Shown here one piece after another: positions 8,762 to 17,312 of a DNA stretch of 64,000 nt. Below the pieces are notes generated by a model. The model was not told the origin of the DNA and ran no database searches. It was given only the letters and a program-made list of their open reading frames with translations. The stretch is from NCBI RefSeq assembly GCF_041261205.1, contig NZ_JBGCCH010000015.1, positions 1 through 64,000 of the forward strand, given 5' to 3'. The position numbers were made by a program, and so were the translations under genes. How positions within the stretch are numbered: the first letter of the stretch is position 1; the number at the start of each line of letters is the position of its first letter. Source of the DNA: Catenulispora sp. MAP5-51 (GTDB lineage: Bacteria; Actinomycetota; Actinomycetes; Streptomycetales; Catenulisporaceae).

Positions 8762-8925
8762 GTCCCCGCCTGCCCCGCTGACTGCTACTGACCGCGGCTG
8801 ACTGCGATGGCCGGACCTGTCGTTTCTGTGATAGCCGAATTGGGCGGCCAGTACCGAAAAGTCCCTCTATCGAGTGGCGCAATGCCGCGGGGGCGCACCA
8901 ACGCCGTCAAAAGCCGCCGGGCGCT

Positions 8926-8931
8926 TAGACT
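8926..8931 (+). promoter_or_regulatory. -10 element of a likely leaderless transcript
   Basis: TAGACT ends 7 nt before the ATG at 8939, placing transcription start at the start codon. No clear -35 box and no Shine-Dalgarno. Confidence 0.5.
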
Positions 8932-8938
8932 CTCGGGC

Positions 8939-9793
8939 ATGTCGCGCTCCAAGACTCCGAAGGAACCCCCTGCCGAACCCCACGATCAGGACGACTGGGA
9001 GCTGCTCCGCGATCTGGACCGCCGCAACGCCTTCCAGCTCCTGGTCGGCGGGACCCCGCATTCGCACGTCGACCTCGACGACCCGACGTACCTGGAGTAC
9101 GAGTACGTCCGGCAGATCGCGCACCTGGTGGACCTGGCGGCCGAGGAGCGTGCGCCGCTTCGGGTCCTGCACCTGGGCGGCGGCGGTCTGACGCTGCCCC
9201 GCTACATCGCCGTCACGCGTCCGGGCTCGGGCCAGCAGGTGGTGGAGATCGAGGGCAAGCTGCTGGACTTCGTCCGCACCGAGCTGCCGCTGCCGCGCAA
9301 CGCCCGCGTGCGGCTGCGGACCGGCGACGCGCGGGACGTGCTGAGCCGGGTCCCGGAGGGCGCCTTCGACCTGACGGTCAGCGACGTGTTCGCCGCCGCG
9401 CGCATCCCGCGGCACCTGACGTCCGTGGAGTACTACGGCCTGGCCAAGCGCGCGCTGCGGCCGACCGGCGTGCACGCTGTGAACCTCGCCGACGGCGACA
9501 GCGGCGGCCTGATGTTCACCCGGCGCCAGGTCGCCAACGCCAAGCAGCACTTCGCGCACGTCGTGCTGATCGCCGACCCCGGCATCCTGCGCGGCCGCAA
9601 GTTCGGCAACCTCATCCTGCTGGCCTCCGACGTCCCGCTGCCGGTGGACGGCCTCATCCGGCGCGCCGCCTCCGACCCGTTCCCGAGCCGCGTGGTGCGC
9701 GGCCAGGACCTGGTCGACTTCCAGGGCGGCGCCAAGCCGGTGCCGGACGACGAGGCGCACCCCTCGCCCGCGCCGCCGGCCGACGCGTTCTGA
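8939..9793 (+). CDS. Spermidine synthase-like methyltransferase-fold protein
   Basis: A 284-residue protein of the spermidine synthase-like superfamily. VLHLGGGGLTLPRY is the cofactor-binding loop, VVEIEG the acidic end of beta strand 2, RLRTGDARD the next strand, and FDLTVSDVF the motif at strand 4. The usual polyamine-site Asp residues are not convincingly present, so an aminopropyl transferase role is uncertain. The N-terminus is charged. I prefer the ATG at 8939 over the upstream 8807 start because of the leaderless -10 element. Confidence 0.75.
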   Translation: MSRSKTPKEPPAEPHDQDDWELLRDLDRRNAFQLLVGGTPHSHVDLDDPTYLEYEYVRQIAHLVDLAAEERAPLRVLHLGGGGLTLPRYIAVTRPGSGQQVVEIEGKLLDFVRTELPLPRNARVRLRTGDARDVLSRVPEGAFDLTVSDVFAAARIPRHLTSVEYYGLAKRALRPTGVHAVNLADGDSGGLMFTRRQVANAKQHFAHVVLIADPGILRGRKFGNLILLASDVPLPVDGLIRRAASDPFPSRVVRGQDLVDFQGGAKPVPDDEAHPSPAPPADAF

Positions 9794-9843
9794 GGGTGCG
9801 CAGGCCCATGGCGCTTTGCCATACCCACCGGTAACTTGGCGCC

Positions 9844-11001
9844 ATGCGCCGCACCGTCTACACCGAGGACCACGAAGCCTTCCGCGCCATGCTGCGCGAC
9901 TTCATCGCCAAGGAGGTCGTGCCGGTCTACCCCGAGTGGGAGAAGGCCGGCCACCCGCCGCGCGAGTTCTACCACCGGCTCGGGGAGCTCGGCGTGTTCG
10001 GGATCGAGGTGCCCGAGGAGTACGGCGGGGCGGGGCTGAGTACCTTCAAGTACCAGGCGATCGTGATCGAGGAGACCACGCGCGCCGGTGTGACGTTCGG
10101 CACCACGACCGTGCACGTCGGGCTGATCCTGCCCTACCTGCTGGCCTACGCCACCGAGGAGCAGAAGGCGCGGTGGCTGCCCGGGTTCCTGTCCGGGGAG
10201 ATGATGACGGCCATCGCGATGACCGAGCCCGGGACCGGTTCGGACCTGGCCGGGATCCAGACCACCGCGAAGCTGTCCGAGGACGGCCGGCACTACGTCC
10301 TGAACGGCGCGAAGACGTTCATCACCGGCGGCGCGCTGGCGGACATGGTGCTGGTGGTGGCGCGCACCGCGCCGGCGACGCCGGAGGACCGGCGCGGCGG
10401 CCTGTCGATCCTGTGCGTGGACACCAAGGCGGCCGGGTACGCGGTCGGGCGCAAGCTGGACAAGATCGGGTTGAAGACCTCTGACACCGCCGAGCTGTCG
10501 TTCACCGACGTGCTGGTCCCGGTGGAGGATCTGCTCGGCGAGCCGGGCAAGGGCTTCTCGTACCTGACCCACAACCTGCCGCAGGAGCGGCTGGCGATCG
10601 CGGTCGGCGGCTACGCCTCGGCATCGGCGGCGTTGCAGTTCGCGCTGGACTACGTCCGCGAGCGCACTGTGTTCGGCACCTCGGTGGCCTCGTTCCAGAA
10701 CACCAAGTTCGTGCTGGCCGAGTGCGCTACGGAGGTCGAGGCGGCGCAGTGCATGGTGGACCGGGCGCTGGAGCTGCACGAGGCCGGCGAGCTGTCGGTC
10801 GCCGACGCCGCGAAGGTCAAGCTGTTCTGCACGGAGGCCGCCGGGCGCGTCATCGACAAGTGCCTGCAACTGCACGGCGGCTACGGCTACATCACCGAGT
10901 TCCCGATCGCGCGGCTGTACGCGGACACCCGCGTGTCCCGGATCTACGGCGGTACCAGCGAGGTGATGAAGACCATCATCGCCAAGTCGCTGGGGTTGTA
11001 G
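9844..11001 (+). CDS. Acyl-CoA dehydrogenase
   Basis: A 385-residue FAD acyl-CoA dehydrogenase of full family length. It shows FGIEVPEEYGGAGLS, AIAMTEPGTGSDLAG (acyl-CoA and flavin contacts), YVLNGAKTFITGG, and the C-terminal CLQLHGGYGYITEFPIARLY with RIYGGTSEVMK. It catalyses alpha,beta-dehydrogenation of an acyl-CoA thioester with electrons passed to ETF. TAACTT 6 nt before the ATG points to a leaderless mRNA. The stop codon lies in a 14-bp tandem duplication. It is convergent with kynureninase. Confidence 0.9.
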   Translation: MRRTVYTEDHEAFRAMLRDFIAKEVVPVYPEWEKAGHPPREFYHRLGELGVFGIEVPEEYGGAGLSTFKYQAIVIEETTRAGVTFGTTTVHVGLILPYLLAYATEEQKARWLPGFLSGEMMTAIAMTEPGTGSDLAGIQTTAKLSEDGRHYVLNGAKTFITGGALADMVLVVARTAPATPEDRRGGLSILCVDTKAAGYAVGRKLDKIGLKTSDTAELSFTDVLVPVEDLLGEPGKGFSYLTHNLPQERLAIAVGGYASASAALQFALDYVRERTVFGTSVASFQNTKFVLAECATEVEAAQCMVDRALELHEAGELSVADAAKVKLFCTEAAGRVIDKCLQLHGGYGYITEFPIARLYADTRVSRIYGGTSEVMKTIIAKSLGL

Positions 11002-11021
11002 GGCTCAGGTTGTAGGGCTCA
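10994..11021. repeat. 14-bp tandem duplication across two stop codons
   Basis: GGTTGTAGGGCTCA occurs twice head to tail. The first copy contains the ACAD stop codon and the second reaches the kynureninase stop on the other strand. Confidence 0.8.
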
Positions 11022-12290
11022 CGTCACGTCGGTGCGCGTCGCGTCGATCTGTTCGTAGGCCTTGGTCTCGACGATTCGCCGCATCGCGTCGAACGCGTCC
11101 CACACGTCAACGAACCGCGTCGTGGCCGGGGCCATGCCCAGGCGCACCCGGTCCGGGTTCCGGAAGTCGGGGATGACGTTGTGCTCCTCGATCAGCGCAC
11201 GGCAGATGCGGTAGGCCTCCGGGTGCCGCACTGAGACGTGGCTGCCGCGCACCGCGAAGTCGCGCGGGCTGCCCAGTGTGAAGCCGAGGGGGGCCAGCCA
11301 GGCGTCGAACAGCTCGATGGCGAACTCGGTGAGCGCGACGCCCTTGTCCCGCAACGGCTTGATGCCGACCTCGGCGAGCACCTGGGCTCCGGCGTCCACC
11401 AGCGAGACGCCGACGACCTGCGGGGTGCCGACCAGGAAGCGGGTCGCCGAGGGCACCGGGTCGTAGCCCTGGCCCATCGCGAACTGGTCGCGCTGGCCGT
11501 ACCAGCCCCAGATCGGCTGGCGGACGGAGTCGATGAGCGAGGCGCTGGCGTACAGGAAGGCCGGGGATCCGGGTCCGCCGTTCAGGTACTTGTAGGTGCA
11601 GCCGACGGCGAAGTCGGTCCCGCTGGCGTCCAGCTCGATCGGGACCGAGCCCGCCGAGTGGCACAGGTCCCACAGCACCAGCGCGCCGGCCTCGTGCACG
11701 ACCTGGTTCACCGCGGTCAGGTCGGCCAGCGCCGAGGAGCGGTAATCCACCTGCGACAGCGAGACCAGCGCGGTGCGCTCGTCCACGACCGCGCGGAGCT
11801 GGTCGGCGGTGGGGCCGAGGAGCTCGTCGAACTCGACCAGCTTCAGCTCCAGGCCGCGGGCCTGGGCCAGCCCTTCCAGGACATAGCGGTCGGTCGGGAA
11901 GTTGTGCAGGTCGCTGATGATCACGTCGCGGCCGGGACGAGCGTCGAGCGCGGCGGAGGCGAGCTTGTAGAGGTTCACCGACGTGGAGTCGGAGACGACG
12001 ACCTGCCCGGGGGCGGCGCCGAGGAAGTGCTCGCCGAGGAAGTCCCCGACGGTCTGCGGCAGCGTCTGCCACCGTTCGTTCCAAGACCGGATCAGCCGGT
12101 CGCCCCACTCGCCGGCCACGACTTCCTGGACTCGCTCCAAGGATGCCTTGGAGAGCCGGCCGAGGGAGTTGCCGTCGAGGTAGACGAGCGTTTCGTCGGG
12201 GATCACGAAGCGGGTGCGCAGAGGAGCCAAAGGATCGGTCGCGTCACGGTGCTCCGCGTCATTGCGGGAGTGAGCTGTGGTGTCGGGCAC
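11019..12290 (-). CDS. kynU: Kynureninase
   Basis: A 423-residue PLP enzyme that cleaves L-kynurenine or 3-hydroxykynurenine to (hydroxy)anthranilate and alanine in tryptophan breakdown. It has VYLDGNSLGRL near the N-terminus, LWDLCHSAGSVP, the PLP-lysine segment CTYKYLNGGPGSPAF and the C-terminal RHPEAYRICRAL. Length is normal. The GTG start lies 9 nt after the response-regulator stop, with no Shine-Dalgarno; TAATCT, which includes that stop codon, lies 6 nt upstream and could be an internal leaderless promoter. No other kynurenine-pathway gene is in the window. Confidence 0.92.
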   Translation of the reverse strand: MPDTTAHSRNDAEHRDATDPLAPLRTRFVIPDETLVYLDGNSLGRLSKASLERVQEVVAGEWGDRLIRSWNERWQTLPQTVGDFLGEHFLGAAPGQVVVSDSTSVNLYKLASAALDARPGRDVIISDLHNFPTDRYVLEGLAQARGLELKLVEFDELLGPTADQLRAVVDERTALVSLSQVDYRSSALADLTAVNQVVHEAGALVLWDLCHSAGSVPIELDASGTDFAVGCTYKYLNGGPGSPAFLYASASLIDSVRQPIWGWYGQRDQFAMGQGYDPVPSATRFLVGTPQVVGVSLVDAGAQVLAEVGIKPLRDKGVALTEFAIELFDAWLAPLGFTLGSPRDFAVRGSHVSVRHPEAYRICRALIEEHNVIPDFRNPDRVRLGMAPATTRFVDVWDAFDAMRRIVETKAYEQIDATRTDVT

Positions 12291-12299
12291 GTGATCAGA

Positions 12300-13145
12300 T
12301 TAGGCGAGGCCCGGCCCGGGCGGCCAGATCTCCACCAGGTCCCCCGGCGCGAGCCCCAGCGAGCGCTCGATGTCGCCGGGCGCGGTCTCCCGCAGGTGGC
12401 GGGCCACGGTCTCGGTGAGTTCGCGCCAGTAGCCGCGCAGCGTGGACTCCGACAGATGCAGGGCGTGGCTCATCTCGGCATAGGTCTGACCCCGCGCGCG
12501 GCCGGCCAGGACCTGGCACTGCCGGGGCGACAAGATGGTCAGCGATCCTCGCCGGACCAGCAGCTCGGTGAGGGCGATCATCGCCTGCGGGATCACGACC
12601 CGGCCGGCGGCGACCTGGACGATGGCCGCGGCGGCCTCCGGGAGTGGGGCGGACTTGCGGATCAGGCCGCGAGCGCCGGCGGCGAGGCAGGCGGCCAGGA
12701 CGAACCGGCGTTCCTCCTGGGTGTAGAGGCAGACGCGGTAGCCGGATTCGGCGAGCGCGGCGACGGCCGGGACGCCCTGGAGCGCGTCGCGCTGGTGGTC
12801 GTTGACCAGGTGGAGGTCGAGCACGACGACGTCGGCGCCGGGCCGGGCCCGCAACAGGTCTTCCACGCGCGCGAAGGTCGCGACGAACTCGATGGCGGGC
12901 AGGAGGGCGGGCAGGCCGAGGCGGATGGCGGTCGCGTCCTCGACCAGGATCGCGGTCGGTACGCCGGGCCCGGCCTGCGGCTCGGCGGCAGGCTCGGCGG
13001 CAGGCGCGACGGCGGGGGATTCAGCGGTCGACGCGACGGCGGGTGCGGCGGCAGGCTCGGCGGCAAGCGCGGCGGCAGGCGCGATGGCGGGCTCGGCGGC
13101 AGGCGCGGCGGCGGGCGATTCAGCGGTCGGCGTCGTGCCGGTCAT
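12300..13145 (-). CDS. LuxR/NarL-type response regulator with Ala/Pro-rich N-terminus
   Basis: A 281-residue regulator. Residues 1-62 are an unusual low-complexity Ala/Pro/Glu stretch built of AEPAAAP-like units. A receiver domain follows (TAILVEDATAIR; phosphoacceptor in VVLDLHLVND), then a GerE-type HTH (LTILSPRQCQVLAGRARGQ and SESTLRGYW). The ATG at 13145 overlaps the kinase stop by ATGA and has GGGGAG 8 nt upstream; the ATG 6 nt earlier is less well placed. With the kinase it forms a two-component system that may govern the downstream kynureninase gene. Confidence 0.82.
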   Translation of the reverse strand: MTGTTPTAESPAAAPAAEPAIAPAAALAAEPAAAPAVASTAESPAVAPAAEPAAEPQAGPGVPTAILVEDATAIRLGLPALLPAIEFVATFARVEDLLRARPGADVVVLDLHLVNDHQRDALQGVPAVAALAESGYRVCLYTQEERRFVLAACLAAGARGLIRKSAPLPEAAAAIVQVAAGRVVIPQAMIALTELLVRRGSLTILSPRQCQVLAGRARGQTYAEMSHALHLSESTLRGYWRELTETVARHLRETAPGDIERSLGLAPGDLVEIWPPGPGLA

Positions 13146-14446
13146 CCCCATGACTCCCCCTCGATCTCGATCCTCGTTCCGAGCCCCGGCGTCGAGGCGA
13201 TCCGCGCGGCCAGGCCGTGCCGCCGCGTCTCGGCCAGCACCTGGCGCCGCAGCCCGGTTCCGAGCCGGACGCTCGCCGGGTCGAATCCGACGCCGTCGTC
13301 GCGGATCGTGACGATCCAGCGTCCCGCCATGGCACCGACGTTGGCGTCGGCATCGGCGTGCACGACCACCATGCTCGCGCGCGCATGGCTGCGGACGTTG
13401 TGCAGAGCCCCTGTGACGGCCCCGCGCACCGCTTCGCCCTCGGCGATGCCGACCGTCACTCCCTCCGCGAGGTCGAGCGCCGGCTCGAGTCCGAGATCGG
13501 CGAACCCGGTCATCGCGGTTCGCAGGACATCGCACAGCAGGACCCTGTCATCGGCGACTTCCATCGTCCCGGCTCTGCCGGCTCCCGGCCCGCCGAGGTA
13601 GGCCCGCATCCGCCGCACCTCCGCGTTCGCCTGCTCCCGCAGCTGGTCGCGGGTCGCGGGCGGCACCGTCGCGTCGGCGAGCAGCTGCATGATCGTGACG
13701 GCGTCGTGCATCGTCAGCCGCGCGCGGTGTTCCTCCTCAAGCCGTGCCAGTTCCGCGACCCGTGCCCGGGCCTCGTCGGCGTCGGCGGCCAGCTTGGTGA
13801 CGTATCGCAGCACCACCCGCGCGACCGCCCCGAAGACCAGCAGGCTCAGCGTGTCGCTGGCGATGGTCGTCCGGTTGCCGGCCGTGGCGGAGTCGACGAC
13901 GAAGAACAGGTAGGCCGCGGTGAGGGCGCCGACGGCGCTCAGCCAGGCCGCGATCCGCAGACCGCCCAGCGACAGCACCACGGCCAGCGTGTAGCCGGGC
14001 GCCCAGCCGACCCACGACCCGACGCGGTCCTCGGCGGGGACGGCCGCCACGCCGAGCACCAGGAACACGACGGCCATCGCCACGTCGGCCGCCGCCGCGC
14101 GTGGGCCCAGCGGGCGGCGGATCGAGAAAGTGCAGACAGCCGCGACGCCGCCGGCGGCCACCGCTCCGGTCACCCACAGCACGGCGTACAGGTGCGGCCG
14201 GGGGCTGAGCGCCAGACCGGTCGGCAGCGCCGGGATCATCTGCAGCACCGTCGCCACCCGAGCCCCTGACATGGCCAGCGCCACAACGAAGGCGACGCCC
14301 TCGGCCGAGGTCGGGGCCGCGGCCGGACGGCGGATCAAGCGCCGGGCCGCGGCTGGACAGCGGATCAGGCGCCGGGCCGTGGCCGAACGGCGGATCAGCT
14401 GTCGGGCCGAGGCCGGTCGCCGGGCCGCCCGCTCACCAACCGCCAT
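13142..14446 (-). CDS. NarL-family-like sensor histidine kinase
   Basis: A 434-residue membrane kinase. The N-terminus (residues 14-43) carries three 10-residue repeats of the form ARRLIRRPAA, strongly basic. Several membrane helices follow between about residues 50 and 200. A coiled segment leads to RLTMHDAVTIMQLLAD, whose His is the candidate phosphoacceptor, and a HATPase domain with HNVRSHA as N-box and IRDDGVGFDP as G1 box. The H-box differs from the usual HDxLG form, so activity needs confirmation. The ATG at 14446 is preceded by CAAGAT at 6 nt and lacks a Shine-Dalgarno. Confidence 0.8.
   Translation of the reverse strand: MAVGERAARRPASARQLIRRSATARRLIRCPAAARRLIRRPAAAPTSAEGVAFVVALAMSGARVATVLQMIPALPTGLALSPRPHLYAVLWVTGAVAAGGVAAVCTFSIRRPLGPRAAAADVAMAVVFLVLGVAAVPAEDRVGSWVGWAPGYTLAVVLSLGGLRIAAWLSAVGALTAAYLFFVVDSATAGNRTTIASDTLSLLVFGAVARVVLRYVTKLAADADEARARVAELARLEEEHRARLTMHDAVTIMQLLADATVPPATRDQLREQANAEVRRMRAYLGGPGAGRAGTMEVADDRVLLCDVLRTAMTGFADLGLEPALDLAEGVTVGIAEGEAVRGAVTGALHNVRSHARASMVVVHADADANVGAMAGRWIVTIRDDGVGFDPASVRLGTGLRRQVLAETRRHGLAARIASTPGLGTRIEIEGESWG
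14318..14407 (-). repeat. 3 x 30-bp repeat in the kinase N-terminus
   Basis: Three in-frame units encode ARQLIRRSAT, ARRLIRCPAA and ARRLIRRPAA, giving a basic tract just before the first membrane helix. Confidence 0.75.
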
Positions 14447-14621
14447 GCCAGCATCTTGACTCAGTCCGACCCCGGCGAACAATGGGCCGATCGCGGCAGC
14501 GGGGCCGAAGGCGCGTGCGGGCCGCGAATACCGCGATTTCGTTGGGTTGTCGGGCCCTGGCCGGCGGTCTTTGATGACCTCGATCGCTTATCAGTCCTCG
14601 CATTCACGCCGGAAGGCCCCC

Positions 14622-15359
14622 ATGAAGCACCGACTCCTCAGGATCCTGCTCAGCTGCGCGTTGCTCACCTTCGGTGTGACCGCCGCCTCGGCCGCCGCCG
14701 GCGCTCCGGCGAGCGCTTCGTCCTGCTACACCTGGGGCCGCACCCTGTCCCAGGGCAGCAGCGGCTCCGACGTGGCCCAGCTCCAGATCCGCGTGGCCGG
14801 ATGGTCCGGGTACGACAACGTCATCGCCGTCGACGGCGTGTTCGGCCCGGCCACCAAAGCCGCGGTCGAGCGGTTCCAGGCCGCCTACGGACTCGGCGTC
14901 GACGGCATCGCCGGACCGCAGACCTTCGGCGAGATCTACGCCCTGCAGAAGTCCGACTGCACGCCGCTGCACTTCGCCTACAGCGAGATGAACCAGTGCA
15001 ACACCACCTGGTCCGGCGGCGCGGTGTCGGCGGCCACGGCCAAGGCCGACGCGTTCCAGATCATGTGGAAGCTCGAAGCGCTGCGGCACGCGCTGGGCGA
15101 CCACCCGATCACCGTCACCTCCGGGTTCCGCTCCTACGGCTGCAACTCCGCCGACGGCGGCGTCGCGGACAGCCGCCACCTCTACGGAGACGCGGCCGAC
15201 CTGGTGCCGAGCGCCTACTCGCTGTGCACCCTGGCCCGCGAGGCCCGCTACCACGGCTTCAGCCAGATCTTCGGGCCCGGATTCCCCGGCCACGACAACC
15301 ACGTCCACGTCGACTACGCGCCGACGCACGACTGGTCCGCTCCCACCTGCGGCATCTGA
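14622..15359 (+). CDS. Secreted peptidoglycan-binding M15 zinc D,D-peptidase
   Basis: A 245-residue secreted enzyme. A Sec signal peptide (residues 1-33, ending in an Ala-rich cleavage region) is followed by a peptidoglycan-binding domain (GSDVAQLQIRVAGW, VDGVFGPATKAAVERFQ, VDGIAGPQT). The peptidase M15A domain has SRHLYGDAADL and DNHVHVDY, the His and Asp zinc ligands. The architecture matches zinc D-Ala-D-Ala carboxypeptidases acting on the cell wall. The ATG at 14622 has GGAAGG 6 nt upstream. The next gene starts 8 nt after the stop, so the two are translated from one mRNA. Confidence 0.9.
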   Translation: MKHRLLRILLSCALLTFGVTAASAAAGAPASASSCYTWGRTLSQGSSGSDVAQLQIRVAGWSGYDNVIAVDGVFGPATKAAVERFQAAYGLGVDGIAGPQTFGEIYALQKSDCTPLHFAYSEMNQCNTTWSGGAVSAATAKADAFQIMWKLEALRHALGDHPITVTSGFRSYGCNSADGGVADSRHLYGDAADLVPSAYSLCTLAREARYHGFSQIFGPGFPGHDNHVHVDYAPTHDWSAPTCGI

Positions 15360-15367
15360 GGAGCTTC

Positions 15368-16278
15368 GTGGACACCGATCTCCAGCAGCCCGGCGGGCTC
15401 TCGCGCCGCTCGGTGCTGACGGCCGGCCTCGGGGGTGCGGCGGCTGCCTTCGCGGGCCTGACCGTCCTGGCCGCGCGCCCGGCGCAGGCGGCCGCGTCGA
15501 CCCCCCTGAGTCCGTTCGCCTCGCTGACGGCGACCGGCATTGACTACTCGTGGGGACGGCCCGCGCCCGGCGTGACGGCGAGTCTCGGCTACTCCTTCGT
15601 CTGCCGAGCTATGACACGTCGGGCAAGAACCTGACCGCCGGGGAGGCGCGGGCGCTGATCGCGGCGGGCCTGGACATCGTCCTGGTCTGGGAGGACTCGC
15701 CGACCGGGGCGCTCGGCGGGTACGCCGCAGGCGCCCAGCACGCGCGCGATGCCCAAAGCATGGCGCTGGCCTGCGGCATGCCCGCCGGCCGGCCGATCTA
15801 CTTCGCCGTCGACTTCGACGCCACCCCGGGCCAGCAGACCGCGATCAACGCCTACTTCGACGGCGCGGCCTCGGTCCTGGGCTACGGCCGCACCGGCGCG
15901 TACGGCGGCTACTACCCGGTCCAGCGGCTGTTCGACGCCGGGAAGATCACCTGGGGCTGGCAGACCTACGCGTGGTCCGGCGGCCAGTGGGAGTCCCGGA
16001 CCCAGCTGCGCCAGGTCCAGAACGGCATCACGGTCGACGGCGCGGACTGCGACCAGGACCAGGCCTGGGCCGCGGACTACGGCCAGTGGGGCGCGCGGGC
16101 GGCGGCGCGGCAGAGCCAGGTCGTGGCGATCGGCGGCCAGGGCGGGACGCAGTCCCAGGTCGCGGCCATCGGCCTGGACGGCGCGGTCTACCACGACATC
16201 CGGGCCGCGAACGGGGTCTGGCAGGGCTGGTATCCGTTGGGCGGCTACGACGGCGCCGGCGTGTTCCAGTGCGCGTGA
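15368..16278 (+). pseudogene. Frameshifted Tat-secreted DUF1906 glycoside hydrolase-like gene
   Basis: The GTG at 15368, with GAGGAG at the previous stop, begins a frame encoding a Tat signal (SRRSVLTAGLGG) and the start of a DUF1906/Rv2525c-like domain (GIDYSWGRPAPG, LGYSFVCR). The rest of the domain, from SYDTSGKNLTAGEAR to the end, lies in another frame from 15607. The family normally reads FVCRYLSYDTSGKN, so about 7 nt (the end of Arg, Tyr and Leu) are missing at 15605-15607; a 7-nt loss produces exactly the observed frame change. The first frame stops at 15632-15634. Restored, the protein would be near 305 residues, with a GWYPLGGY lectin-like tail. A sequencing error cannot be excluded. 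Confidence 0.8.
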
Positions 16279-16301
16279 GGTCGTAGCGCTCTACGAAGCA
16301 T

Positions 16302-16331
16302 GGCGGGTCCGGTCACGGGGCCGGACCCGCC
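16302..16331. terminator. Terminator hairpin between convergent genes
   Basis: An 11-bp perfect stem (GGCGGGTCCGG / CCGGACCCGCC) with an 8-nt loop, between the DUF1906 gene and proline iminopeptidase. Confidence 0.7.
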
Positions 16332-16352
16332 ACTCCGGCGTCCGCAGCGTGA

Positions 16353-17312
16353 TCACCGCTTCGAGAAGTCCTCCGTCGCCTGGTTCAGCGCCTGTCCCAT
16401 CGCCTCGCTGCCGGTGTGCCCGGAGTCCTCGATGACCACCAGCTTCGCGTCCGGCCAGGCCTGTGCCAGCTCCCACGCGGTGTACACCGGGCTGCCGAGG
16501 TCGTGGCGGCCGTGGACCAGGACCGCCGGGATCCCGTGCAGCTTGTGCATGTCGCGCAGAACCTGGCCGGGCTCCAGCCACGCGTCATTGCCGAAGTAGT
16601 GCGCGCAGATGCGGACGAAGGCCAGCCGGTCGTCGTCGACACGCTTGCTGTACGAACCCGGGGTGCCGTTGGTCTCCCCCGAGATCAGGACGTCCTCCCA
16701 CCGCACCCACTCGGCCGCCGCCGCTTCGCGCACCGCGCGGTCCGGGTTCTCCATCAGGCGGCCGTACGCCTGGACCAGGTTCCCGTCACGCTCGCCCTCC
16801 GGCACGTGGTTGCGGAAACGGTCCCAGGCCTCGGGGAACAGCCTGCGCGCCCCGTGGTAGAGCCAGTCGGTCTCCTCCGGGCGGGTCGAGGTGACCGCCG
16901 GGATGATCATCTCTGTGACCCGCTCCGGGTGCGTCTGCGCGTAGACCAGAGCCAGGCTGGCGCCCCATGAGGCACCCTTCACCAGCCACTTCTCAATGCC
17001 CAGATGCTCGCGCAGGAGCTCGATGTCGCGGACCAGGTGCCATGTGGTGTTGACGGACATGTCCGTCGCGGGGTCGGACGCGTGCGGCGTACTGCGCCCG
17101 CAGCCGCGCTGGTCGAAGCGGATGACGCGCCACTTCTCGGGGTCCCAGGCCTTCGTCGGGCCTTGCATCGAGCCGGCACCGGGACCGCCGTGCAGGTTCA
17201 CCGCGGGCTTGCCGTCCGGGTTGCCGAGCTCTTCGTAGTAAATCCGATTCCCGTCGCCGACGTCGAGAAATCCGGTGGCGTAAGGACCCATTGGCGGGTA
17301 GACAATAGACAT
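16353..17312 (-). CDS. pip: Proline iminopeptidase (S33)
   Basis: A 319-residue alpha/beta hydrolase that removes N-terminal proline from peptides. It has the family hallmarks NLHGGPGAGSM (oxyanion hole), FDQRGCGRSTPHA, the nucleophile GASWGASLAL, and VHGRHDLGSP with a C-terminal EDSGHTGSE His. Cytosolic. The ATG at 17310-17312 overlaps the ATG of the divergent methyltransferase gene by two bases. TACGAT on the minus strand, 7 nt upstream, suggests a leaderless transcript whose promoter lies inside the other gene. An alternative ATG at 17291 would still keep the domain intact. Confidence 0.9.
   Translation of the reverse strand: MSIVYPPMGPYATGFLDVGDGNRIYYEELGNPDGKPAVNLHGGPGAGSMQGPTKAWDPEKWRVIRFDQRGCGRSTPHASDPATDMSVNTTWHLVRDIELLREHLGIEKWLVKGASWGASLALVYAQTHPERVTEMIIPAVTSTRPEETDWLYHGARRLFPEAWDRFRNHVPEGERDGNLVQAYGRLMENPDRAVREAAAAEWVRWEDVLISGETNGTPGSYSKRVDDDRLAFVRICAHYFGNDAWLEPGQVLRDMHKLHGIPAVLVHGRHDLGSPVYTAWELAQAWPDAKLVVIEDSGHTGSEAMGQALNQATEDFSKR

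Noticed and set aside
12300-13535. 411-residue form of the response regulator
   Set aside because: It would overlap the kinase gene by almost 400 bp; the ATG at 13145 has a Shine-Dalgarno and an ATGA overlap.
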